A DNA stretch of 64,000 nucleotides from Dicaeum eximium (GCA_013396995.1 VWZP01001590.1:372001-436000), one strand, 5' to 3'. Numbered from the stretch's first letter, positions 1 to 11,240 are shown. Notes: a model not told the origin generated them from the sequence alone. Translations and numbers: made by a program.

Positions 1-3000
1 AAATTAGATAGCTAAGAAATCCAGGCAGTCCTGGTTCTCTGTTTCTGCATACAGTCAAAACTTCAGTGAGTAACTGAGGACCCAAGCTGGTTCCACAAAA
101 TGCAGCATTTTCACTGAGAGCACCTTGCTGGCTAACTGAAGTCTTAGAAATACAGACCACTTGAGATTAGATAGGGTTACTAAGAAGATAAAATGCAGTG
201 ATAAGCAATGTTATAAAGGATTGTTAAACACTGCCTTACAGACCAACTCCAGACTAACTTAGGGAGTAGGAACAGCTTACTTGAATTGATGGGCTATTCA
301 TATGCTAAGCACTAAGCAAATCTCTGCAAACAAGAGTGCTAAGGGAATGCTTTGGGAGTGCTTTATTAAAAAATAGTAACTTTTGAACCTGCCTTTTTTT
401 GCTAAAATATTAAAATTTGTATGTAGAGTAACAAAATCTGTAGAGGTAACCAACACCTTTTAACACTGGAGAGTCAGGGCACTGAGTCATGAATTATTCC
501 TAAATCTTTATTGCTCCCGTGTTTAGCAGTAATATTTAGACTCTTGTCTTCATTTTCTTTACCTCAACTTCTTTAAAATAGGTCACCTTCTGATCCTGAT
601 CAGCTGTGAAAGATTGTAAAGAGACAGCTTATCTTCCCATAACCTACCATGTAAATGCAGAACATTTACTGAATTTGAAATGAGCGTTACTGACAAATGG
701 GGGATATAAAAGGATCGAGCAAACACAGAAATCCCAGGAAGCAGGCTGTTACATGTGAAGTGTATGGAAGGTTTTCAAAACAGGGAGAGCAGCATGGAAT
801 TGCATGCTCAGATGCTGGGGCTGTGTGGGCTCTGAATGGATAACATCATGCTTCCCCAAGCCTGTGAGAAGTTAGAAAACAGATGGCTTATGTATTTGGT
901 AGCTCAAAAAGCTGGGATATGGGCCACTGAAAAGTGGGGAATCAGAATAAAAGAGATGAAGAAGCTGTTCATCTTTAGTGCAAAGTATTTCCCTTCTCTC
1001 TTGTGTATTACCATAAGATAAGAATCACACAGAAAATTTCTGGACAGGAGATCTCTTTCTACAAGCAGAGGCTTCCATTTGTTCCTGATGGAAGCACACA
1101 GATGATGAAACACCTTTCCACTGCTATGCTAATTTCTTATTCTGTTCATCAGCATTTTCATTAAAGATTAGCACTAAAATCACAGTGCTAAGTAGAGGCA
1201 CTTTGAATTTTAGAAACCAGGTAAGCTTTTTAAAATAATGTAACAGATTTCTGTTTCCTAATCTAATATTTGAGCTGTGGTATAGGCAGTGCTCCAGCAC
1301 ACAGAGAAACAGTCCTTGCAATGAGGAGCAGGGGAAAGGTCCTAAGGTCCAGCTACCCTTCTGCAAACCACCCCTTTGTCCATAGCTATGGTGCCCAGGC
1401 CTCTTTTTACAGGTGGAATTCCTTGTCAAGGATATCATCAAGGTTCATTTCACTTTCATGAAGTATTTTAAGGATATACGTTTTGGATTTTTTTTTTTAA
1501 TCATCCTGTTTCAGCAGGGTGGCCACTGTTTTTAGATCAAAGGAACAACATTTTTAAGGATTCATGGCACAGTTCATTATATGCCCCCTCTGCCTTTCCC
1601 TGCCTTTGGATGGAATACAAAATAGCAGCTCTGCAGTCTCCTGGAAGAGGCAAACCCTTCCATAGACGACTGTAATAATGGCACAGCTGCATTGCTATGC
1701 ACCATGCTACTCACCTGGAATTAGCCGGGAACACAAACAGTTGTCAAATGAAATGATCTGTGGGGCATTTCATGTAGTTTTCTAACATTGTCCAGGTACC
1801 TACGGTATTCATCCTTGAATAATCAAAATGTCAAGGAATGCTTTAGAAACCACTGAACCATTCTCTAGGCAATATACTAAGCTCATGCACAGCTTCCCAG
1901 TCAATTTATTAGGCATGGTTCACAGAACTAGTCCCACTCAAGGTGCTCAAAAGTGTATATCCAATGCCTTTGGAATGACTTAATACTTTTTTCAGAAAAA
2001 TAAATTAGATTGGGTTAGTGAATAAAGTCATCAGGTAGGGAGATGAAATGTCACTACCTAGAACAAGTCAAATATCTGCCAAGTATTTCTGTATAAATAT
2101 TTCTATACCTGGAAAGCTGGGATAATTTTTCTTATATTTATTCTACAGTCTACTAAGAACTGGGAGTATCTCTGTTCTGATTATGTTCAACTCACAGTGA
2201 GATCTCAGTCTGGGCAAGGATCTCTGAGCATCAGTCTGACAGGTCACAATAATAGTGACACACTTGGATCAGGAGTCTAGAAAATTAGGCTAAACCACAA
2301 TTTTCAAAGTTAAAATCACTCTACAGCTGCCTTAAGCTCCTGCAAATGTTTGAGCTTTGAAAGGCTGCACTGGTCCTTGCCAATGGAACAAAGGACTCAC
2401 TCCAGGTGATTGTTTTCCCATCCTGTCCCTCCAGCAAAAGTGCATGAGCTACAGTTTGATCGGTACATTAAGAAGAAGAAAGATGGATATTTCACCACTC
2501 AACTTCCTGTGCTTTCCTCCCTTGGGTAGTCTCAGGGAGTGCACATGATTCAATTTAACAGCTCCCCAAGTGCTAAATGAAGCCAAGTTGACTATGCTAA
2601 TGCTTTACATTTCCATGGTGATCTCCGTGCAAGCATTACAAGCAATTTATGAAAAGTCATGAATTAACTTCCTTATCAGGTCAGTGTTATTGTCACCATT
2701 CTTCAGCTGGAGAAAGGGGGACAATAAGGGAAGGTGACTGCCAGGTGCCTTAGACCTTATCTTCCCTCCTTAATGGAGGATGTCACAGGTTCTCCTCACT
2801 AGCAGTGACAAAGTTGAGGTCAGACAGTGATTGATAGAGCACACAAAAAAGGGATTGCTTTACCCATACTATTATCCAATCAGTTTTCCACCTTTGCTTC
2901 ATTAATACAATTAGATATTAGTTAATTCATGGTTAAATTCTGCTCTCCTGGGGGAATGAATGAGCATATGGGCCCTATAAGGGAAGAGAATCCCTTTCTC

Positions 3001-4347
3001 ACCCCCTGGTGACAGTGCTACAGAATCTCTGAAGGATAGCAGACTTAGAGGCTTTGCATCACCTCAGGAGGGGTAATTTTTTACAGTAAATTTTTGACAT
3101 CGTGGGGTTGTGGGGTCCTAAGTTCTCTCTCGTTGTAATTTTCCCTTCACTATAGTTCTCCTCTGAGACTCTTTGTAACTCTCTTAATTTCAGCAATTTC
3201 AGCACCCTTGAATAAGGACTAGCCAATTGATACACCCAGTAGTTGTGCTTGAACATCAAGAACAGACTATAGTTCAAAGCAGAAGAATCATGAAGTATAT
3301 TCATAGTAAACCAGCTAATTAGTCAGCAAACAAAAAATGATCTGCTTTTCCAAGGAGGACCTTTTTCAAAAGAATATTCCTGACATTCTAGCACAGCATT
3401 ACTCTTGCTTTCAGTATTCTTAATGTTTTCATTCAAATGATGTAATAATTTCTAAAAGCTCATATTAACTCTCTTATAAGCAAACATAATAAGCCATAAA
3501 AGCTTCTTCCAGTGCCAGGGAACAGCCTTTGAAGGTGTTTAGTGTGATTATTTAACATTCTAGTAAGAGTTTAAAGATCTTTTTTTTTACCCCCTCTAGC
3601 AATTATTTTTTTCCCAAGTGACAAGTTAATGTACAAATTTATCTTTCAAAAAAAGTCCCTTTAATAAAAGCTTTACTGACATGTGAGCCTAGAAACATTT
3701 GCAGTGGCTTTAATGTCTTCAAAGGACTGCATAGATGAGCTCAGCTGTACATTAGAAAGCTGGCCCAAGAACCACCCTAAACATGAAATACTCAGAAATA
3801 TGAATCTCTACCTTACTCTGTTACTTTTGGGTCAGTGAAAGTACCTGTGATTAGCTAGACCTGCCTAGATTGCCCTGGAAGTCTGGGCTTTTTCCATGGA
3901 GGAGAAAGGGCAGCCAAAAGGTGACGGTGCACAGCCAAAGTGGCTCAGGAGGACAAAGCATTTTATTCTTGGCTCCATCACTGAGACAGCTAGAAAGTAA
4001 AAAAAAAATGGAGTCTTGCAGTGGCTTTTTCTGGTGGATGTTTGCTGATTTACAACCAGGTTGAGACCAAAACCTTTTTAATTCAGACCACCAGGAAGCC
4101 TTCTAAAGCTTCTAAGTTCTAACTAGATACAAATTCTGAAATTTACCCTGTGTGTAAAGTGAAGGTTATCTGCTGCGAGACCTATCCTGCTTCCCACATG
4201 TCAGAGTGATGAATATGGTGATAAGGTAGAAAATAAAAGGAATGTGACCAGAAGCAAGAAGGTAACCAAGGGAGGATTACGAAAACTACCCAACACTTTC
4301 CAAACACATCCCTTCCCGCAGAAATTTGCATTTCCAGGGATATTTAC
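1..4347 (-). other. GALNT15: GALNT15 intron 3 (partial, runs off the left edge)
   Basis: This is non-coding sequence downstream of the third coding exon. I looked on the minus strand for the family's next conserved stretch (the VIDVIDW and DFHW segments) and saw nothing convincing. Reading frames here are short, and none resembles the GALNT catalytic or ricin-lectin domain. No recognisable transposon was seen. The content is AT-rich with short homopolymer runs, for example near 3580 and 4000. Confidence 0.75.
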
Positions 4348-4552
4348 CGGCTGCTGGAGAGCCTGGCCAGGAGGGGTTCCAGCCAGCCCTTCTGACACTC
4401 GCAGTGTGAGTCCATGAAGATGAGCACATCCCCAGTAGCCCGTGCAGCTCCTAGCATCCGACCTCGGATAACTCCCAGCCTCTTGTTGCTCCGGATGAGC
4501 TTCACACCATCCAGCTTAGAGATGTATTCACTCAGAGCTGACTTCAGGGGCC
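4348..4552 (-). CDS. GALNT15: GALNT15 third coding exon (UDP-GalNAc and metal-binding core)
   Basis: This 205-nt exon supplies two bases of Gly238, residues 239-305, and two bases of Arg306. It encodes PLKSALSEY, KLIRSNKRLG, RMLGAARATGDVLIFMD and SHCECQKGWLEPLLARL. The D-S-H triplet at about residues 285-287 is the DxH motif that coordinates the catalytic Mn2+ in GALNT enzymes. The acceptor is CTGACAG|GG (AG at 4554-4553), and the donor is CG|GTAAAT (GT at 4347-4346). The next exon would be expected to begin with the conserved VVSPVIDVI region, but I could not find it between 1 and 4347. The window therefore holds only about half of the protein (human GALNT15 is about 640 residues). Confidence 0.95.
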
Positions 4553-5265
4553 CTGTCAGAAACAGAACAGTCACTGGAATGTTTTAGCTTTGATTCAAGC
4601 TGTTATAGAAAAGGAACAGGTAGTAGGAGATGCTACTTCTTGCTGGTAAAATGTTTCAGGTGCATTTGTTTTAAATGGCCAAGTAGGTCATATTCCAAAT
4701 ATTTTTACAGCAGCATAATGTCAAAGGGAAGTAGAGACTAATGGAAACTGAGATTCACAAGATATGAAGCTATTCCTCTGGGAATCTTAATAGCCCCCTT
4801 TCCTGTTTTCAGCAAAAGGTGGATGCTCTCATCATCTCATAAAATACACAGATTAGAGTGAGATACTACAGGTGTTTGGCTTTCCCAAGCACTTTGGATT
4901 ACTTTAGCAATGTGGGCTTTTCCACTCTATGCTTCAGCCAAAATCCAAGTGTGGAAATTATGACAGCGGATCTGGTCCAGTGGGAATCCTAAGATTTGCA
5001 TACTGTGATCTTATTTTAAAATAAGAAAGTTCAGAGTGGTTGTAAATGATGTGGGGGAAAAACAGAAACATATTTCAGAGTTGAAAGGCTACGCTGAATT
5101 CTAGGGATGGATAGTGAAACCTGGTAGCCAGCTCTGGGCTCTGCTTAGCTCGCTTCCTGGGAGTCCTCTTTGCCTTCTCCTCTCCTCACACACTTCTTGG
5201 AGGAGGACAGTTTCTTCCCCGGAGTTTTGGAAAAAATTACTCACGTACAGAGAAATGGGAGCTAC
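4553..5265 (-). other. GALNT15: GALNT15 intron 2 (713 bp)
   Basis: This is a short intron bounded by GTAGCT (donor, 5265 leftward) and TTTCTGACAG (acceptor ending at 4553), in phase 1. I see no repeat or other element inside it. Confidence 0.9.
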
Positions 5266-5432
5266 CTTGCTGGCTAAGGTCGTCGACTAGGATGATATCC
5301 TTGAGAAAGGCTTTTGGGGCTGTATCCATAATGCTGTGCACAGTTCTCAGCAGAGTAGACCAGGCTTCATCGTGGAAACAGATGATGACACTAGCAGTAG
5401 GAAGGCTGGAGTCATATTTTTGCTGTAGGCAC
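5266..5432 (-). CDS. GALNT15: GALNT15 second coding exon (start of the GT27 catalytic domain)
   Basis: This 167-nt exon supplies the last base of Leu182, residues 183-237, and the first base of Gly238. It begins with CLQQ and carries the classic GALNT entry motif LPTASVIICFHDEAWSTLL, then RTVHSI and ILVDDLS. These form the first strands of the nucleotide-sugar binding fold; the HDEAW segment (about residues 202-206) and VDD (231-233) are hallmark positions of the family. The acceptor reads CCATGCAG|G on the minus strand (AG at 5434-5433), and the donor is G|GTAGCT (GT at 5265-5264). The join to exon 1 restores RHP-L-CLQQ, as in human GALNT15. No frameshift or stop is seen. The preceding intron is 5347 bp. 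Confidence 0.95.
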
Positions 5433-5969
5433 CTGCATGGGTGAAATGAGGAAGACACTGGAAACACTGGAAAAAATGGCTAATTTTTTTCTCAGAGCAA
5501 AGTTGCAAGCAGAACCTAAACCTTCAAGGTGGAGAGCAGTTTAACATCTCAACTCACTTCTAAGAAAAGGAAGTACTAAGATGTCCTAAACTGGAATATG
5601 AAGTGAAAATATGGGGATGGCACTATCAAAATTGTAATACAAAAAGAAGAAAGTGTTCCTGTATTCTGGGATAGCTTTTTTTCCTGCTCTGTCTGCCTCA
5701 AAAACCAGAGCTCAAACAGAAACGGTCCAGAACGTAAAGAAAAAGTGAAGATAATTAGAGCAGAGTGAGGGATAAAGCAGGTCAGTCAGTTTCTACCAAT
5801 TTCCACATTTTCTCAAATAAGAGAGAAAAGAGCAAACAATTGAAGTACAAATAAAATAACTCATCTGCACAACAGATCAGTATACCTGAGGATTACCTGA
5901 CCAAGATCCTAGTGAATGAAGCCAATATCTCAGTCCTTTATGGCAATGACATAGATCCTTATACAGGCC

Positions 5970-6057
5970 ATGACTACAAATATAGATACATTTAATAAAG
6001 AAAATGTATCTATACAAATGACTACAAATATAGATACATTTAATAAAGAAAATGTAT
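5970..6057. repeat. 48-bp tandem duplication containing a 13-bp inverted repeat
   Basis: Copy 1 starts at 5970 and copy 2 at 6018. The second copy matches the first 40 bases exactly (from ATGACTACAAATATAG to AAATGTAT). Within copy 1, TATAGATACATTT (5981-5993) and AAATGTATCTATA (6002-6014) form a perfect 13-bp stem with an 8-base loop. Replication slippage at a hairpin is a likely origin. Confidence 0.9.
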
Positions 6058-6116
6058 TTTCACTACAAAGTTTGTACAGGTTGCTTTTCCAGTGAAAACG
6101 AATCACTGCTAAATGA

Positions 6117-6134
6117 GACTCCCAGCTGGGAGTC
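6117..6134. repeat. Perfect 18-bp palindrome
   Basis: GACTCCCAGCTGGGAGTC equals its own reverse complement. It lies shortly before the LTR remnant, whose 3' end contains a related TTCCCAGCTGG. Whether it belongs to the LTR is unknown. Confidence 0.85.
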
Positions 6135-6179
6135 AGTGTGCAATCAAACCAGCAGAGCAGTCTGGAAGTGGGTGGCGTG

Positions 6180-6691
6180 GTGCAATGTGGGCAATCCAGT
6201 TTTGGGGGTTTGTTCTGTCATTGTTTTTCATTGTTTTAGGCTTGCGGAACACTGCCTGCAGGGAGAGTCTGCCACCTTATCTTTGTCTCAGGAGGCCGCT
6301 GGGTAAGGAGAGAGCCCACCATCTTGTCTTGGTCTCAGGAATAACTGCACAGCACTGCCAAGCCACAGGAACAGGCCCCTGCTATCTTGTCTTTGTCTCT
6401 GGAATAAGCACTGTCATTGCTGAGACACAGGAACATCCCCCTGCCATCTTCTCTTTGTCTCAGTGGCCCTGCACAACTAAGCCAAGGTGGTGAATGCCTT
6501 TTGTGTGTAAAGCACCTTCTCTTTTTGTATACTTTTGTTATTAGTTTTGCTGCTGTCACTGTATGTTTCTTACTCAATTGCTGTTTGCTTTCAGTAAATT
6601 ATTATCTCAAGCCATAGTCTTTCCTTTGTCCCTCCCTCACCAGAGGGAAACAGGGGGAAATGTAATTCCCAGCTGGTGTTAAACCACCACA
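6180..6691 (+). mobile_element. Avian ERVL-type LTR remnant (solo or truncated)
   Basis: The 3' part resembles avian endogenous retroviral LTRs. A TTACTCAATTGC...CAGTAAATTATTATCTCAA region is followed by a CTTTCCTTTGTCCCTCCCTCACC tract and the terminus AGCTGGTGTTAAACCACCACA, ending in CA at 6691. No gag, pol or env coding sequence adjoins it, so it is at most a solo LTR or fragment. The 5' boundary is not visible; 6180 is an estimate. It is in GALNT15 intron 1, antisense to the gene. The family assignment is by recollection, and the exact subfamily is unknown. Confidence 0.6.
6271..6470 (+). repeat. Four imperfect about 62-bp repeats inside the LTR remnant
   Basis: The core GCCATCTTGTCTTTGTCTC recurs with variants starting at about 6271, 6317, 6381 and 6443, spaced 46, 64 and 62 bp. 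The later units share CACAGGAACA(G/T) upstream of the core. Repeated blocks like this are common in the U3 region of LTRs. Confidence 0.8.
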
Positions 6692-9223
6692 ATAACTCGA
6701 ACATTTAAAGATAATAAACTCTTCCGATTCGTCCTCACAGAAACTGCATATGAAAACCATCTATTCTGGTGTTAGGGTGCACATTTTCCAGAAAATGCCT
6801 TCAAATGCCCATTGTAGATATGAAAAGAATATGTCTATATACTGCTTTGCTGACATTAGAAAGCACATTTTAAAAATCTTTTCATTTCCCAAATAACAGT
6901 AATTCAGTGTTGTAACTCATTTAATCTCCAGCAGTGAGAATTTCTTCAAGGAATTATACAATTGGCTGAATGTAGCCTATTGTTATTTCAGCATTTTTTT
7001 ATTGCCAAGCAAATAATTATACAGATTTTACAGTGGTTGTTAAACAATTGGCTACTCAGCAGAAACTCATGTAAGGGATATAATTTTAGTATTTCTGTTT
7101 ATTAATGTTTTACTTAGTGCTCGCATTCATGGACTGAGGTCCTATGCTGCTATCCAGACACTATCCAGACACAAAGCTGCTAATCACTTAAGAGATTCCA
7201 TAATCTGAATGATTTAATGATGAATACACATAAATGGTTACTATAGATGCACTTTTGGGAATATATGTTTAAAATGAGCACAATCTTAATGATTTATTGT
7301 ATTTTTCAATAGTTCACATTATTTTTTTTTTTTGCATAGAAAGGAAAATTTTCTTGACGATTTTTACATTGTAATTAATCTGTATTGTCCTTGGTTTACT
7401 AATTTTGTGTAATCAACAATACTGTTACCTCACAGTTTCATATAAGGTGATTATTTCCATTTTCAGCAGGATCAAGAAAAGAATACTCTCATGACATGGG
7501 AGTGAGTATTTTCAAACAGTAGAATCAAGAACCAGTTAAGAAAAGTGAAGATCTGATGCAGTCCTTTTACTACCAGGCAGCTTCTAACCAGAAACATTCT
7601 ATAGCTATTAGCACCTAGTTGTTAATACTGTGGTTATAGCAAGAAAATAAGGCTGTTGTGAAATCTTAATTGGAAAAGAATTGAAAATAACTGTACTTGA
7701 ATGCATAACCTTGGTGGCGAGTGCTTAGTTGCCATGGAGATTGGCAAAGACTTGCAATATAGATATCTAATCTTCACAAAAATGCACAAGGGTACTGGTA
7801 TACAAAAATATCTTCCCTGTAATTTGGAGCAGTTTCATAGACTGTCTATCATAAATTGGCATTTCAAAAAGTCACGGCTGTGACTGATACGAGACATAGT
7901 GATTTAATCTAATTTGTGAAAAACAAGGAATTGTCACATGCAGCAATGAACAGAGAGCAATTCTGACAAGGCAAAGGCAGAGCTGACACGGACTCCCACT
8001 CAGCTTCAGGAAAATGTTTAACTGAGATTCAGCTCCAAAGAGCACTCCAGAGGAAGCTATACTTTTGTAATTAAACTTAAAACTTTCATAGATGCCTTGT
8101 GAGTTTCTTTTGCCATTTGACACTCAAACCCAAGAGAGGAAAATAGACCTTTCTTTTGGACAGAACCCCCATCATAAAAGTCACAATGGCAGGCTTGATT
8201 CAGGTGTCCTAGGAGAGTGTCAGTCCCAGCTGGAGCAACCGATGGCAGCAGAAAGCACTTTGAGGGATGAAGGTACCTCAGAGGATGGGCTGCTTCTCAC
8301 GTAAAGTATCTGCCATCCAGTCCAAAGTGACATGAGGGAGACTGAGTCCATGCAGGTAACTCACTGAAACATCTCTAACTGGTTGGCTTCCCTCTAATTA
8401 AATAATAATAGACATTGTGATGAACAACATGATGCAAACCAGAGACACAGACAATTGGATTCTGGTTTGCTCTTTTTTTACACTGCTGTAAAACTGGACT
8501 GACGCAGTTGCGAGCCAGGCTCCCAGAGTAAACTCCACCTAAAAATTATCATGGTGGTTTGTGTGTTGTGCCATAAGGGGAAGGTCTGGCTTAGACATCT
8601 GCTGCAGCTTTATGATCTGGATTTAGATCAGCCTCAGATGCTGAGATCTAGGGTTTCAGTCTGGACTCTGTAAGCCTTGGTGTTGAGAGCTCTTTAGGCT
8701 GTAACTAGTGAGACAGCAAAATCCATCCAAGAGCTCTGAGACCTTGGCTTAAATGTTACCAAGATCAGTATTAACTAAAGCTGTATCTTGTTGGATGGCC
8801 CTTAAGCTGCCAAAGCAAAACTGTTTTTTGGCTTTCCACCACAGGGAGTAAACCAGGGTAGTCATTCCTCCTTTGAACGTTACATAGTTCAAAGACTTAG
8901 CAATGAGGCATGCCAAAAAATAACTGAAATAATATCAGCACGTCATTATTTAATGGAGTTAACCAAACTAACACTGAACCTAGTAAGTAAGTACAGAAAA
9001 CATCCATTTCTCTTTCTTTGAAACTGTACCTTTAAATTAGAGCTGCCAGCTGTGTTTAAACATGTGAAAATGAACACTAGAAAAAGAAATTATTCTGTGT
9101 CTTATTTCAAATGTTTTCCAGTGTGTCTTTTCACCATGTCCTGGGAGAAAATTACAATTGTTTTTGTTACAGGAGACAAGACACCACGCAAATCCCTTGC
9201 CCTCCCCGTGGGAAAGGAAACGT

Positions 9224-9462
9224 ATCACAGAATCAATTAGGTTGGAAAAGACCTCTGAGATCATCAAGTCCAGTCTGTGACCAATCATCACCTTCTCAAT
9301 GAGGCCACAGCACTGTGTGCCATGTCCAGTCTTTCCTTAAACACCTGCAGGTACAGTGACTCCACAGCTCCCTGGACATTTCATTCCAATATTTAATTGC
9401 CCTTTCTTTGAAGAAATTCCTCCTAATGTCCAACCTGAACTTTCCCTGGGGCAACTTGAGAG
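9224..9462 (-). mobile_element. CR1 LINE 3' fragment
   Basis: The plus strand reads ATCACAGAATCAATTAGGTTGG, then AAAAGACCTCTGAGATCATC and later TTTGAAGAAATTCCTCCTAATGTCC. This is the reverse complement of the CR1 3' tail, so the element points left. It is truncated at about 9462 (after GGGGCAACTTGAGAG). It is a non-coding 3'UTR-derived fragment, common across bird genomes; open frames crossing it are not genes. Confidence 0.88.
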
Positions 9463-9699
9463 TAGATATACCTCAGAACCTTTTAAAGAAGTGCGATGAG
9501 CAGTCCCCAGGCTGCTGGGGCAACTGGCTCTCAAGTCTTCGGACTCAAAATGCCTGGGGCTTCAAATGCAGCATTTTTTCTCAGTGGCCTTACAGCCTGA
9601 CTGCTGTACAGGTATGGTGGTGTTGGCAGAGCTTGTCTGACATACCAATCTCCACCTTTCTTCCTTCCTCTTGGGAGTTTCCTTTCAATACTTGCCACA

Positions 9700-10213
9700 C
9701 AATCACAGGATATTCTGAGTTGGAAGGACCCACAAAGATCATTGAGTCCAACTCCTGGCCCTGTCCAGGACACCCTAAGGGTCACACCATTTGCCTAAGA
9801 GTATTGTCCAAACTCTCCTTGAACTGTCAGGCTTAGTGCCGTGACCACTTCCCTGGGGAGCTGTTCCAGTGCCCAACCACCCTCTGGGTGAAGAATCTTT
9901 TCCTAATTTTCAGCCTAAATCTCCCCTGACACAACTTCAGGCCATTTCCTCGAGTCCTGTCACTGTCACTGCAGAGATCAGTGCCTGTCCCTCCTCTTCC
10001 CCTTGTGAGGAACCTGTAGACAGCAATGAGGTATCACCTCAGTCTCCTCCAGGCTGAACAGAGCAAGTGACCTCAACTGCTCTTTACACAGTTTCTCCTC
10101 CAGACCCACTGGCATCCTTGTTGAACTCCTCCGGACATGCTTTAATAGCTTTATATCTTTCTAATATTGTGGTACCCAAAACCGCACACGACACCAGTGC
10201 AGAGTCGGCTCCA
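9700..10213 (-). mobile_element. CR1 LINE 3' fragment, longer, including the end of ORF2
   Basis: It starts AATCACAGGATATTCTGAGT, then TTGGAAGGACCC, and continues through TGTTCCAGTGCCCAACCACC, CTCCTCCAGGCTGAACAG and TATTGTGGTACCCAAAACCG. All are recognisable in reverse-complement CR1. The match stops near 10213. Orientation is the same as the neighbouring copy, with about 240 bp of unrelated DNA between them. The block from CAGGCTGAACAG onward derives from the end of the reverse transcriptase frame and is decayed. Confidence 0.88.
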
Positions 10214-10221
10214 CTTTTATG

Positions 10222-10239
10222 AGTGACCTTCGGGTCACT
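10222..10239. other. Perfect 7-bp stem with a TTCG loop
   Basis: AGTGACC-TTCG-GGTCACT is a perfect 7-bp inverted repeat closing a C(TTCG)G tetraloop, which is unusually stable as RNA. It sits in the short unique gap between a CR1 fragment and the CpG island, inside intron 1. Chance is a reasonable explanation. Confidence 0.6.
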
Positions 10240-10309
10240 TTTGTTCTGGAAGAGCTGAAAGCCCCAACTCTTGACTCCTTCATCACTTTGTAAGCCCAGT
10301 GACCCCATA

Positions 10310-11240
10310 GCTCAGGCAGGTGGGCTGAGACGGGACCTGGCCGAGGAGCGAAGCCGCCTCTCCTGCTCGCAAGCCCGGCGCGGGTTCCCTCCTCCTCCGC
10401 AGCCCAGCAGCGGGACAGACGGCCGGACAGACGGACAGACTNGGGGCGCCGCGGCAGCGCTCACACCGCCCCCACGGGCGCTGCGCTCCGCGCCTCTGCT
10501 CCGCTCGCCCAGCGAGCACCAGCTGCCCCTCCCGCACGGTGCCCCCTCCACCTTTGCCGCCCGCCAGCTCCCGAGGGCTTCAAGCACCTCCCGAAAGAGG
10601 CTGGGAGCGTCCCAGGTCTGAGGAACGGAGCGCCCGATCCGGAGCGGGGAGTTCGATAGGAAAGACGCGAGGTCTAGAGGAGGAGAGGTGCGGGGTTTGC
10701 AGGAGGAGAGGTGCGGGGGCCGCGGCGGCGGGGAAGGAGTCAGGTTTTCCCCAGAAGTGAAATAGGGTGTTTTACTTACAACGGGTGTCGTACCTCAGGC
10801 AGGTCCCGGCGCAGCGCGATCCGCTCGCTGAGCACCGCGTTAAAGCCGTGCGTTTCCAGGCCGAGCGGCCGCTCCCCCGCAGCAGCCCCTTGCCCGTCCT
10901 GCAGGGGAAGGGACAGCGGCTGGGACTCGGGGCCCCCCTCTGCCTTCCCCTCCGGCCGCCTGCTCTGCTGCTTCACCACGCGATAGCCCTTCCTGGCCTT
11001 GCTGTGGTTCCTTTTGCCGGTGGGCGACACGACGGCCATGATCAACTCATCCTCCCGCAGGGCGATGAAAGGCGATAGACCATCCAAAGGGTAATACTGC
11101 TGGCTCTCCTCCTGGGTTTCCAGCATCTCTTGGGTCTCCACAAAGTCCATCTGATACCCTTCCCGGGGGTTGAACTCCACAGGCTGGAAAGTCCCTTCCT
11201 TGTTCTGGTTGCTGGGTGGTGGATTCAGCGTTGTAACCAT
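10310..11240. promoter_or_regulatory. CpG island over GALNT15 first coding exon and intron 1 start
   Basis: Sequence that is otherwise AT-rich and CpG-poor switches abruptly at about 10310 to GC-rich, CpG-dense DNA. It contains runs such as GGGGCGCCGCGGCAGCG and CCGCGGCGGCGGGG, and it fades inside the coding exon by about 11240. Unmethylated CpG islands commonly mark vertebrate promoters. Here the densest part lies downstream of the GALNT15 ATG, inside intron 1. It includes a (GGACAGAC)-like run next to an undetermined base at 10442, and a repeated 18-mer at 10678-10695 and 10701-10718. Regulatory function is inferred from composition only. Confidence 0.7.
10678..10718. repeat. Two-copy direct repeat in the CpG island
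   Basis: The 18-mer AGGAGGAGAGGTGCGGGG occurs at 10678-10695 and again at 10701-10718, a 23-bp offset. It is purine- and G-rich, and the following CGGCGGCGGGG adds G-quadruplex potential on the plus strand. Confidence 0.85.

Larger units (their letters stand above)
5433..10779 (-). other. GALNT15: GALNT15 intron 1 between coding exons 1 and 2 (5347 bp)
   Basis: The donor is GTAAGT at 10779-10774, and the acceptor ends ...CCATGCAG at 5433; the intron is in phase 2. It contains a 48-bp tandem duplication (5970-6057), an LTR remnant (about 6180-6691), two minus-oriented CR1 tails (9224-9462 and 9700-10213), and the 3' part of a CpG-rich block (10310-10779). The stretch 6700-9220 holds no feature I can name. 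Confidence 0.9.

Noticed and set aside
1..4347. Search for GALNT15 exon 4 and later exons
   Set aside because: No minus-strand segment resembled the expected VVSPVIDVI, DFHW or lectin-domain sequence, so these exons are presumed to lie outside the window.
4201..4398. Minus-strand open frame overlapping GALNT15 exon 3
   Set aside because: It is in a different frame from the conserved catalytic sequence, so it is a shadow of the real exon.
7149..7172. 11-bp doublet (TATCCAGACAC twice)
   Set aside because: This is trivial local slippage, not worth a feature of its own.
9408..9836. 142-codon plus-strand open frame
   Set aside because: It spans one CR1 tail, the unique gap and the start of another CR1, with no protein similarity recognised. 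The frame is incidental.
10271..10621. Open frames on both strands in the GC-rich block
   Set aside because: Stop codons are rare in CpG-island sequence. The translations are low-complexity Pro/Arg/Ala, and one contains the undetermined base.
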